Notes under the pieces: generated by a model | Told to the model about the DNA's origin: nothing | Seen by the model: only the letters and a program-made list of their open reading frames with translations | Database searches by the model: none | Program-made: the position numbers and the translations under genes | Assembly: GCA_028274465.1 (NCBI GenBank) | Contig: CM051455.1 | Span: forward strand, 115,915,547 to 115,979,546 | Direction: 5' to 3' | DNA from: Plantago ovata | Lineage: Eukaryota > Streptophyta > Magnoliopsida > Lamiales > Plantaginaceae | DNA length: 64,000 nt | Shown: positions 21,018-30,599 of the stretch, piece after piece | Position numbering within the stretch: position 1 is the first letter of the stretch | Layout: each line of letters starts with the position of its first letter

Positions 21018-23177
21018 CTAGCTCTTCTTCTTGAGGATACTAGACTTCCCCTTCATGGATCTTCTCCTCATGCCACGAACCTGTGAATAAGAATGAACAT
21101 AGACAGCAAGACCACAGTAGTTAATCGTGTGAGAAGCATTGAAGTGATCAGGTGGATCAGATATGGATCGCAACACATGTCGCTTGCCATGCACCTCAAT
21201 GGTGTAAGTCCTTCGGTAGATGTCTATCACGGAGCGTAGTTTAGTCAAGAACGTTCGCCCTAAGAGAACAACATCCCCCATCCCAGGTGTAGATGCCGGC
21301 ATAACTACAAAATTGGTGTACACAGATGCTTCACCAATCTTAACCAATACGTTCTTCACAACGGCTTCGGGTCTCACAAAGGATCCATCCGCCAATTGCA
21401 CAATAGCCTTATGCTCAGATAGTTTTCCAAGGCCACTCTTCTCAAACACATTCATTGGGAGCACATTAGAGTAGGATCCCGTGTCTAGTGTGGCACGAAC
21501 ATCTTCAAGTTCGCCAATCCCGAACTTAACATTGAAACTTTGAGGGATTAGCTCGAGGTCCTCTTGCTCCTCTTTACTCTCATCAGAACCAAGGTCCTTC
21601 TCTTCTTCCGTGGCTAGTGGGGGTTCTTTATCCTTGCAACACTCGCACTTAGCAACCTTCTTGATGGTGATTTCAACAGGTAGATCACCCACCAAGGTAA
21701 TGGACATTGACTTCTCAGTGTTACTAGGCAGCTTCCCTTGCTCCCTACTTGCTCCTCGGTCGATCAACTCTTGCATCTTTTGATGGGCAAGCCTAGTGCT
21801 CTCTTCCAATCGATCAAGCCTCGCCCTAGTCTTCTCAGAATCTTCTTCATAACGCTTGAGAAAACTTTGGGTGTGATCAACCATCTCTTGCAAGTTCTCC
21901 ATCAGTAGAGCTGTCTTCGACTTCGGTTGCTCTTTCGGAGCGGGATTTTCGCAGTGATCATTACCATAGTTAAGCCTACTACGGTCTTGGTTAGGGCCAT
22001 AAGTTTGGCTAGCTGGTGCATATCCTTGATTGTTTCGGAATCCTCTTCTCCAAAATCCACCTCGAGGATTCCTACCATCTTGTCCGTAGCTAGCTTCTTC
22101 AGTACCAAATTCCGTAGCAAAGGCTTCCTCTTCGCCTCCTTGAACCCAATTGCCATCATCATATGCAAGATCCGATCTACACATATGAGCTCCATGCCCA
22201 TAGTTCTTGCATATTCGGCAAACTTCGTTTAACATAGATGTTCCAGTGGCACTCTTGAGGACTTGCTTCAATTCGTTGGTAAAGCACTCGAATCGATCCC
22301 CATTCCCCCCATACATAGGGGCTTCTTGAGTAGGTGGAGCTTCAGGTCCACGTCTCCTAACCATTTCTCTTGGATCCTTGAATTGCGAACCCTTAGCAAG
22401 CCTTTTGAAAAATGCCCAGACGGCTTCCGCGGTTTCCTCCCAAATATTGCCACGGCATTGGAAATCCACCACTTGTTGGTTCTCGAAGGTTAGTCCATTG
22501 TAGAAGTGTTGGACTAGATCCGAAAGCTCAAAACCATGGTGAGGGCACTTGTTCATGAGGTCTTGGAACCTCTCAAACGCGGTGTAGATGGTCTCATCAT
22601 AGTCTTGTTTGAACCCAGTGATTTGCGCCTTAAGCGCGGTAGTCAAGGTGTGAGGGAAGTATTTTTCCATGAAAGTTGAAAAAACCTTCTCCCAAGTGTC
22701 CAACGAGCCCGCCGGTAGAGAACTCAACCATGACTTGGCTCTGTCGCCAAGCCCCATCGCAAAAACCTTCATCCTCAACTTATCCGTTGTTATTTCAGCT
22801 CCGGGTCGTGGGAGTTGGTTGACGAAATCATCGATATCGTGCAAGTACCCCATCACATCTTACATTGCTAAGCCATAGAACCTCGGAAGTTGTTGGAACG
22901 CGTGGTTCTTGATTTCCAGATCACGAGTTGCAGACGAAAGAACAATCACCGGTCCCCTCATACAATCCTTGGAGGGTTGAACCCATGCTTTCAGTGGTCT
23001 AGCTTCTGCCATTCCGTCGATTTCCTTGAAAAGAATGTGTAGAGATTAAGAGAAATCGGTATCCTCTATTTCCTCTAGTTCACGCCTTCGAAGTAGTCGC
23101 CTTCTTTGGTGGTAGACTCTATCGATCTCAGCAATTGAATCAGCAAGCGGTGTTCCCCTAGATTGTGTATGTCGCAT
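21018..23177 (-). pseudogene. gag-protease region of E2 (fossil)
   Basis: It begins at the ATG at 23177, at the position matching the gag start of E4 (38911), and the protein is nearly the same as the E4 gag along its length. The gag core has HAFQQLPRFYGL and MKVFAMGLGDRAKSW. A zinc knuckle CRICKNYGHGAHMC lies near 22170-22220 and a protease motif DTGSYSNVLPM near 21455-21490. After the knuckle there is an Asn/Gly/Arg-rich linker and an acidic stretch. Broken in about one or two places. Confidence 0.88.
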
Positions 23178-23300
23178 ACACTATCTGTAACAAGCTAGGA
23201 AAGGAGTATCAGAGAGAGATTAAATAGGAAAACAAAAACTACTAATACTAGGAATTGAATGCTGAAAATATAAAAAAGCTAAACAGAAAAAAGGAGTATA

Positions 23301-23319
23301 GTCCCCGGCAACGGCGCCA
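23301..23319 (-). other. Primer binding site, tRNA-Asp type (E2)
   Basis: TGGCGCCGTTGCCGGGGAC on the minus strand, 3 bp from the LTR end at 23323. Confidence 0.9.
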
Positions 23320-23322
23320 ATT

Positions 23323-24525
23323 TGATGAACCGGAATTTGTCAGATTCTAATTAAACAAATAAATTTGTATTTAGCCAAAGGCAATTCACAACTACAACGA
23401 AAACCGTAGTGTAGCAGTAAAATAACCTCGAGTGTCGATCTCTAAGGACTATAACTAGCTTTATCTAATCTAACTTAAACTATAAAATCAACAGACGACT
23501 TACCACATGTTTTTCTTATCAGATAATGAAGGTTAGTGATAGTATGATCATTCAAAGCATAGCAGGTTAATAATCATGCATGAAGTACCCGATCGTTTTG
23601 CATAGAGATCTTTGATCAATGAATTGTCCAATTGTGTTCCGTTATTATTCAACACTACGAAGATAGAGGTTTTAGATAGATCAAAGAAATAAAACAATAA
23701 CTCAAAGTCTGATTCGCTTTACCGCCATCAGCATAATTATTAACCCTTCGCTAAGAAATCACATACTATCACTAACGATAAATTTAGCTACTCATAGATG
23801 ACATGCAATCAACAGAAATCATAGCAAGATTGAATGAAAACATGTTGAAAGATAAATAAATATGAACTGAAAAACTGTAAGATACAATGCTACCGAAGGT
23901 TGTCAATCTCCGAAGAATCGCAATCTTACAAGCTCCAAAACGATAAAAAAAAGTACCTCCTATGCTAAGAATCCCCAGAACAGGCTCTGGAGAATTCCTA
24001 CCTAAAACTAATGAGAAAGGTGAGAGAAAAGGTCTGAAAAAGTATGAAAAACGGAGAAAACTGAGCAACTATATATAGGTATTCGGCAGGTGTGGGGCGA
24101 GTCGCCCCATACACCGGGCAAATCGCCTGGTGTGGGGCGGTTCGCCCCACGTCCCGGGTGAATCGCCCGGGACCTCCAGTCGGCTATTGACGCGTTTTCG
24201 ACGCGTTTTTAGATTTCTTTTCCTTTTCGGACTCGGTTTTTGCCTTCTAGTGACCTTTTAGCCTTCAGACTCGACCCCTAGACTTCAAATCCTATCCGGA
24301 ATCTTCTAGATACTCCAAAAAGGCCTTCGGAACACCAATTCCTCGTCCACTTCAATATAATAGCCCGGGAAACCTCGTTTTTCACCCAAAACCTGTAAAA
24401 TACAAACTAAAGGGAAACGTGACACTATTCTAATAAAATGCACTAAAATATAGCTAAATTAACATAGAGGATAGCTAAATTGGTGAAAAAAGACTCGAAT
24501 GAAAGTGTAAAATACACGTTCATCA
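23323..24525 (-). repeat. E2 5' LTR (1203 bp)
   Basis: Near-identical to 15842-17031. The 13-bp length difference is mostly one short duplication around GACGCGTTTT. It carries the palindrome array (24091-24173) and TATA box like its partner. Confidence 0.95.
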
Positions 24526-24638
24526 GCCCTCCCACCATCGAGCCCAGGTCCGGTGAAGTCCTCTCTACGCCACAATCCAGGCCTCTCGCCTGATTGGACA
24601 AATGAGGAACAATCTACCCTTGAAGATTTGCTCAGCAA
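24526..24638 (+). pseudogene. Exon fragment of a SANT/Myb-like (DUF3755) protein gene
   Basis: One frame reads SSLRHNPGLSPDWTNEEQ followed by STLEDLLSK and ends at a donor-like AA|GTTAGT. Plant DUF3755/SANT proteins carry a very similar stretch (LRHNPG...WT.EEQ..LE.LL.KYA) at the start of the SANT domain; these are probable nuclear DNA-binding or chromatin proteins. The exon is cut on its left by E2, and the bases left of E2 (15798-15841) may be the rest of it. No following SANT exon was found downstream, so this is a fragment rather than a working gene. Family recalled from memory. Confidence 0.6.
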
Positions 24639-25141
24639 GTTAGTTTAATTCCTCCTTTTAACTCTGCAATTGTGGATTTACTGTTGTTCTATAGCTCAAT
24701 TCGTTGAATCTAGGTTTCTTTTGTGGTTTTATTCGCTTGTGTCTTGTTTTATGTTAGTTTGCTCTGAGCATTTTGTGAAGTTGATTGCAAATTTTCTGTA
24801 TATTTTCTTTGCTTTGATCGGAAGGTGCCGTTGTGCTTCGTCTGGCTCAACATCATCCTCTATTTGGTGCGAATTCATCTATGGATCCACACTTTCAAGA
24901 TTCATTCTTGAGTTTTTCTGTTCTATGAAAATATGTTGCGGCTCTAAGTTTTGTTCAATATGGGTAGCTAAAATACCTAACATTAAGCAGAATACATGTT
25001 AGTCGTTTGCTCTCAGAGAGCTTTCATCTCCGGTAGATTAGTAATTTGTTTGTTTTTAGTTATTGACAGTTGTGAATGATGGGTGGGCATATTTTGTTCC
25101 TTTATCTTACCAAATAAATAAGAATGAAATATTTCTTCCAG
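24639..25141 (+). other. Intron-like DNA between gene fragments
   Basis: T-rich stretch starting at a donor-like GTTAGT and ending with an acceptor-like TTTCTTCCAG before the CLC fragment. The open frame inside it is Phe/Cys/Ser-rich and looks non-coding. Confidence 0.4.
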
Positions 25142-25328
25142 CGCAGGTACTATATGGCATTTGTGTCATTTGCCGGTCTTAATATGATTTTCGCAATCTG
25201 TGCTGCTGTATTATGTGCATACATTGCGCCTGCAGCTGCTGGCTCTGGCATACCTGAAGTTAAAGCATATCTTAATGGTGTAGATGCTCATTCCATATTG
25301 GCTCCGAGTACCCTATTTGTCAAGATTT
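25142..25328 (+). pseudogene. Exon fragment of a chloride channel, CLC-d type
   Basis: It reads RYYMAFVSFAGLNMIFAICA, then AAVLCAYIAPAAAGSGIPEV and KAYLNGVDAHSILAPSTLFV, ending in KI. It contains the GSGIPEV anion-selectivity motif of CLC transporters and a hydrophobic helix before it. The wording 'AYLNG.DA.SILAPSTLFVKI' fits plant CLC-d, a trans-Golgi/endosomal CLC, better than CLC-a to -c. An acceptor-like AG precedes it and ATTT|GTAGG follows. The next CLC exon (with the GKEGP motif) is not found downstream, so only one exon is present. The exon is free of stops. Confidence 0.85.
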
Positions 25329-25884
25329 GTAGGACTCAACTCTGTTGCTTCCTTTATTTGGAACTCCTCAGACTCTCTCTGGTATTTATACTGAAATTTC
25401 TGCATGATATATGGTCACCAGATTTTTCATGTGTTTGTCATACGTCGCTCACAAAACTTGCATCACTATTAACATACTGTTGATTGAACCTCACATACTA
25501 CTAAATGATAATCATAGTTGTCTACATACAGAGTGTCAGAGTCCATCTTTATATGCTAATTGAGACCCTGTAAACCTTCTCAGACTCTTGCTTCAATCTT
25601 TTAACATTTTCTTTGCGAGTTGAAGTTTGAGTATTGAGAATATTGAGATTCATTATTCATACTCTCTGAAGAAGTATGATATCTTGATAAGAAAATGGAC
25701 ATCAGTGAATGACTCGAGTGAGAAATTCTTAATTGTTGGTTGATGATTGGGAATGCACTTCAGGACTGCAAATTGGATACGTTAGATCACAGTCTGTCTA
25801 CTAAGCTACCTAAGTACATGTATCGGTTTTGCAATCGAACACTTGACACACCCCATTTTTCATAAATTTTCAAGTGAATTTTTC
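25329..25884 (+). other. Intergenic or intron-like DNA
   Basis: AT-rich. No coding frame, repeat or RNA was recognised between the CLC and TyrRS fragments. Confidence 0.4.
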
Positions 25885-25974
25885 CATGTCGATATGCTTC
25901 CTGGTTTGAAAGAAGGTCAAGAGAAGATGTCAAAGAGTGATACATCATCATCTATATTCATGGAGGATACTGAG
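25885..25974 (+). pseudogene. Exon fragment of cytosolic tyrosyl-tRNA synthetase
   Basis: Thirty codons: MLPGLKEGQEKMSKSD, then TSSSIFMEDTE, followed by a donor-like GAG|GTATAT. KMSKS is the ATP-binding loop of class I aminoacyl-tRNA synthetases, and 'MLPGL..GQEKMSKSDP.S.IFMED' is the eukaryotic cytosolic TyrRS context. The Pro usual after KMSKSD is Thr here, in line with relaxed constraint. No other TyrRS exon was seen within several kilobases. It lies 550 bp after the CLC exon in the same direction. Confidence 0.85.
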
Positions 25975-26934
25975 GTATATATTATTTTCTTCATTGTTAT
26001 TTGTTAGTTAAATATCTTTGAATTGGTTGGTGATTGAGCATTCGAACTTCCAAACTTCTATATAATCTCTGCATATCTGACTTGAGCATGGTACTGAATT
26101 CATTTCATAGAGTGAAGTGGAGAGATGTCGAAATATTGTGCCATACGCTTTAATGTGAGAATTTGATCTGTGCGCTTAATGTTATGTGTTTGTTTTTTTT
26201 TTTTTTCAGGTGCTTATCAAGATGTGCTTTCGACTGAGTCGTATCAATTCCGTTGTATTAGTGTCTTTCTTTCTGTAATGATATCTTATTTAAATAAGAT
26301 ATTTATTTTTATTCAAACTCTTATCTAATGGATAAAAAAGAGTTATTTTCTCAGAGAGGTGTACGTTTTCTATAGAGATCTTTATATGAAATAGAGAATA
26401 CTCCGTTACCAAGATTTGGTTGCCATCTTAATAAGTTTAGCCAATTATTAGGGCCCTGCCGTGGCGAAAATTACATGTGTTAGATGATAGAGGAAATAAT
26501 TATGCCTAAACACAGTTCTTAGATCATGGTTGTCTGTTGCCATACTCCGTATTTATGAAAATCTTTGTGAAGCATGTTTATCCGTGAATTTTAAATTAAG
26601 ACCAAGTGTGATGTTGATCTCAATCCAAAGAGGTTCAGCAGATACGGTCGAAGATAGAAGTATTAGCCTAAAATAACAACCATACATATAATCTTATTAG
26701 CATGTATGTAGGCTTCACGGTTGTTGACTGGTCTTTTTTTTTTTTTCTGAGGCTCATTGAGGAGGCATTAAACTAACACACATTAACCACTAATCTTTCA
26801 CGGCCAGGCTAAACACTATCATCTTTTCACTAAACAAGCAGGGTAGTCCTTAAATTAAAATAATGTTTACAAATTGTTAAAGCTTTCTTTTATTTTCTTT
26901 TTTACTCTAATAGTAACTTCATATTTGTAGGAAA
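25975..26934 (+). other. AT-rich DNA between TyrRS and RPA fragments
   Basis: It contains poly-T runs (about 26195-26209, 26730-26745), one of which precedes a CAG|GTGC acceptor-like site at 26209. The short open frame after it (about 26212-26275) was not recognised. Confidence 0.35.
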
Positions 26935-27397
26935 ATGGAAGAACAATTCCAAAAGATCATTGAAATAAGCTCGCGTAGTATCAATTGGAAGTGTAGAGTA
27001 ATTGTACTGGTGAAGAAACCATTCAACATGTCATCAAAGAGTAATCGGATGAAATTTCAAAATATGGTCCTCGATGATGAATGGGTAATAATCTGAATAT
27101 TGCGTCATATTGATATAAAGTTTCTCCTTTTTCAGTTTATTGTAACTTCAATAATCTTTTTTTTTTAATTTCTCAGGGGAATTACGTTGATGCCGTTCTA
27201 TTTAACTCAGATATATAGAACTATACCAAGACATAATCGTGCAAGACAGAACACTTATCATATCAAATGCAGTGATCATAGAAGCGGATAAAGCACACAG
27301 GTCTTTTGCAAAAAATGTAAAGTATAAGTGGACAAATAATGTCAATACTATGGATGTTCAGCAACATGTCATAGTTAATAATCCTTATGAAGAATAG
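26935..27397 (+). pseudogene. RPA70/DUF223-like OB-fold gene fragment, two exons
   Basis: Exon 1 (26935-27084) reads MEEQFQKIIEISSRSINWKC and continues with VIVLVKKP and MKFQNMVLDDEW. It ends at TGG|GTAATA. Exon 2 (27177-27397) starts after TTTCTCAG with GNYVDAVLFNSDI and later has IIVQDRTLIISNAVII. The pattern 'I..I......W...V.V......KFQN.VL.DE.GN.V.A.LF..DI......L......Y.ISNA' is that of the RPA1-type single-stranded-DNA-binding OB fold common in plants. Exon 2 carries stops and a frame change, so it is a pseudogene. RPA-like ORFs occur in plant Helitrons, but no Rep/helicase is seen here. Confidence 0.7.
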
Positions 27398-27568
27398 TTT
27401 TCAAACTATGATGATTTTCAGATAAATTTTACCATAAGTAGTTATTGTTTGTAAATACTATCATTACTTCATAAATAAAACCTTGACACTTGATAAATAA
27501 TTTTTAAATTTTCAAATGTTTACTTATTGATTAATTACATTCGTTTACTATTACTATTAATCCATTAC

Positions 27569-27607
<39 letters not shown>

Positions 27608-28880
27608 TTTGAAGTCATTTTGTGAAGATAATATATTATAAAGGACATAGTTTCTGCTCATTACAATTACTCAATTAGTAATTTATCAATTATGAGTTAG
27701 TATATAATTTTTGTTTATGTTTGAAGTCAATTTGTGATAATTATATATTTAATCAATTTATTTGCATACATAATTTAATAAACAACGTGGTTTCTAGTTA
27801 ATTAATAAAGCGGGACGTTATCCTCTTGGCTGTATGTGAACTAGGGAGTGGGAAGTTTTAATTTTGACAAACTGGGTTTGACTTTTACTCTGGAAACTTA
27901 CTGGGTAAATTTACTTTTATCGTATTATTAAAAAAAGTAATAATAATTTTGTTTCTTCCTTTCCCTTACTGTTCACGTTTCCAGTGAAACCCTCAAGTCC
28001 CGTTACGGTTTCTTATTTAAAAAAAAAATGAAATAAAACTTTATGAGATTTTGAATCTCTAACTCGTGAGACATCGATTGTATAAACTGGGAACGAAAGA
28101 AAACGTGATTGGTGAAGCTTGGAGCTCACTGGAATCTCTCCGAATTTTTTGAAACTCACGGGTCCTTCTATTTTCGAGCAATAATCCGGGATAAATTGCT
28201 CCCACTAATACGGGCTAAGATTCAAAGGGGTTAATTTCGAGTTCCATCAACTCTAGAAGTGATTTGAATGTTTGAAATTCGAAAAAGAAAGTTTGGGGGA
28301 CCTGTTTGAGGTTTTTCAGAAAAGTAGGGGACGGACTGTTGGTGAATTAGACTAAGTTTGGGGCGTGGAAATAATTTACACAGTGTAAATTACCTCAATG
28401 CCCCTTAATGTTTAATTGCACTATAAAACCACCCAGAACTTGTCTTTCTTTGCACTTTGCCCCAGAAAACTTTAGAAGTCTCTCATTTACACCCAAAAAA
28501 TGATATTTGTAATTTTGGAGATTTACAAATTAATATATTTTAGAAATATATTATTATTTAATCCTTTAGAATGTTGTAATAATTATTTAATATAATATTT
28601 TAACTCACATTAGGTTTGACCTTGCATGTTAAGGCTTTATTAAAGTTATTTAGTTTATGTAACTTTATTGTTTATCCTTTTTATGCATGAATATGATAAA
28701 GCCCTTAAGTATTGCATGTGTAGGACACAAGTTATTAATGCATGTTAGGATCTTGGTCATACGTTTAAAATTACCCCAATATTTAAATGTACCCCAAATT
28801 GAATTTTATGTCTTGGACTAGGTATAAACGACGTCACCCATCATAATTAAATGGTGCACTAATCCTTTTCGTTCGAGAGT
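27398..28880. other. AT-rich stretch before Copia-1
   Basis: No coding region was recognised. There is a T-run of about 33 at 27572-27604 and a TATA-like CTATAAAACC at 28421-28430. It may hold the 5' end of Copia-1, but I found no match there to the start of the Copia-1 3' LTR. Confidence 0.4.
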
Positions 28881-29311
28881 ATTTACACCCTAGTGTTTGC
28901 TCCGTTCTACGAGGCTAAGACCTATTTATAGATGCATGGTAGCATCGTGTGATGGTTATGACTAACTTATCTATGTCTTGTCGCCCTAGCGTCGGAATAG
29001 TTTAAGTACGTCGGTCAAACTTTGTTTGACCAAACAAGAGTTACTTAGAGTAATTGGTTTGGAGACCTACCGGTTTATTTATTACAGCAGTTCAGCCCTA
29101 GCTGGGGTTGTAATAAAGTCAATGGGGATCTTGTCCACTATGATTGCATTTGATATAATTCCGTACTCTTTTATGTGGGGTCATTGAGTATGCTAAAATA
29201 GTGGGAGCTAAATATTACTAAAGTCCATGTATATTTAGTTACTCATTATGATCATGAAATTTGCCTTAGTTTAATTTCATTCTTTATATTTATTTCTCTA
29301 GATCAAGCAAA
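28881..29311 (+). other. Copia-1 leader with acceptor-like site
   Basis: Shared blocks with Copia-2 include TTGGTTTGGAGACCTACC and AGCTGGGG. A pyrimidine-rich acceptor TTTATTTCTCTAG ends at 29301, eleven bases before the gag ATG at 29312. The same arrangement occurs in Copia-2. Confidence 0.6.
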
Positions 29312-30460
29312 ATGTCTAACCTATCCATCAAAAGCATCTTGGAGAAGCATGTTCTGACTGGGCCGAACTATCTGGATTGGATCCGGAATGTGCGTTTGGT
29401 TCTCAGGCAAGAAAAAGTTGAGTATGTGTTAGACACACCCATCCCAGTCGCACCGACTGAAGCTGCTGACCTTGTGGGCTATGGCCCAGCTCCCCGCAAG
29501 AAGCATGTTGATGATGCTGCCAATGTACAATCTGTCATGCTCGCTTCCATGAGCATATGATGCCCTATGAGATGTTGGAGCATCTCAAGAGTCTCTTTGA
29601 CTCTCAACCTAAGAGCCTCAAGTTTGACTTGCTGAAAGAGCTCTTAAGGTCCAGGCTCCAGGAAGGAGGCAACGTATCGGACCACGTTCTCAAAATGATA
29701 AGTATGATTGAAAAGCTAGCATCTGTTGGCATATCATTTGAGAACAGTGTGTCTGCTGTGATTGTTCTCCAGTCACTCCCTGACTCATTCTCGACGTTCA
29801 TTGTGAACTTCAACATGAATGACAAGGAGGTGACACTGCCGGAGCTCCACAACATGCTGAAGACTTATGGTCAGACCATAAGCAAGGGAAAGAGTGTTCT
29901 CATGGTGGGATCTACTTCAAAGACCGATCCATGGAATGGTTCCAAGAACAGGTTCAAGAAGAAGAAGAAGGCTAAGGTTGGACCGAAGCCTCAAACACTC
30001 AAGCCCAAGGGAGGGGTGCAGAAGCAAGCAAAGGTTGCGAAGGATGCCTGCCTCTATTGCAAGGCAAAGGGGCACTGGAAGAGGGACTGTGAAAAGGCGA
30101 AGGCCGATGGAGCTTTGCATGGTGCATCTGGCTCCAACACAGGTATATTTGTTATTGAAATTAATATGTCCACAAATAATTCCAACTGCTGGGTATTAGA
30201 TACAGCATGTGGCTCACACATTTGTAATAATGTGCAGGGCCTAAGTGACAGCAGACTGGTTAGACCAGGGGAAGTCGACCTATGCGTGGGGAATGGAGCT
30301 CGAGTTGCTGCTGAGCGTGTAGGAACTTATAGACTAGACTTACCCTCGGGATTTATTTTAGAACTTAGTAATTGTTATTTTGTTCCTTCAATCATCAGAA
30401 ATATTATTTCTATTCCTATATTAGACATTGATGGTTTCTCATTTCGCTTTGCAAATATAT
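29312..30460 (+). pseudogene. Copia-1 gag and protease region (fossil)
   Basis: It starts MSNLSIKSILEKHVLTGPNY with LDWIRNVRLVLRQEK, the UBN2-type copia gag start. A Lys-rich stretch and a CX2CX4HX4C zinc knuckle CLYCKAKGHWKRDC (near 30048-30090) follow. The protease has WVLDTACGSHIC near 30190-30225. Broken in about one or two places. Confidence 0.9.
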
Positions 30461-30599
30461 AGTAATTGTTACATTTTGCATAATGATGTTAATTATGGGA
30501 TTGCACCACTCGTGAATGGTTTATATTTACTTGATTGTAGACATAATATGTTTCATGTGCAAAACAAGAAGCCTAAATTAAGTAATGTGAAAAATCCTA

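Larger units (their letters stand above)
15842..24525 (-). mobile_element. E2: complete Athila-like element without pol
   Basis: LTRs lie at both ends, with a primer site, a gag-protease region, a second ORF and a polypurine tract in the right order on the minus strand. A perfect 5-bp duplication GCCCT flanks it (15837-15841 and 24526-24530). The two LTRs differ at roughly 22 substitutions plus a few small indels by eye, so the insertion is fairly recent. No reverse transcriptase or integrase is seen. Coding parts are broken in a few places. Confidence 0.95.

Noticed and set aside
24670-25002. 110-codon open frame before the CLC fragment
   Set aside because: Cys/Phe/Ser-rich translation of a T-rich intron-like stretch, with no known domain.
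26935-28000. Complete Helitron ends for the gene-fragment block
   Set aside because: I could not find a convincing 5' TC and 3' hairpin-CTRR pair, nor a Rep/helicase ORF. Kept only as a hypothesis.
28421-28430. TATA-like CTATAAAACC as the promoter of a Copia-1 5' LTR
   Set aside because: No match to the Copia-1 3' LTR start was found nearby, so the LTR border cannot be placed.
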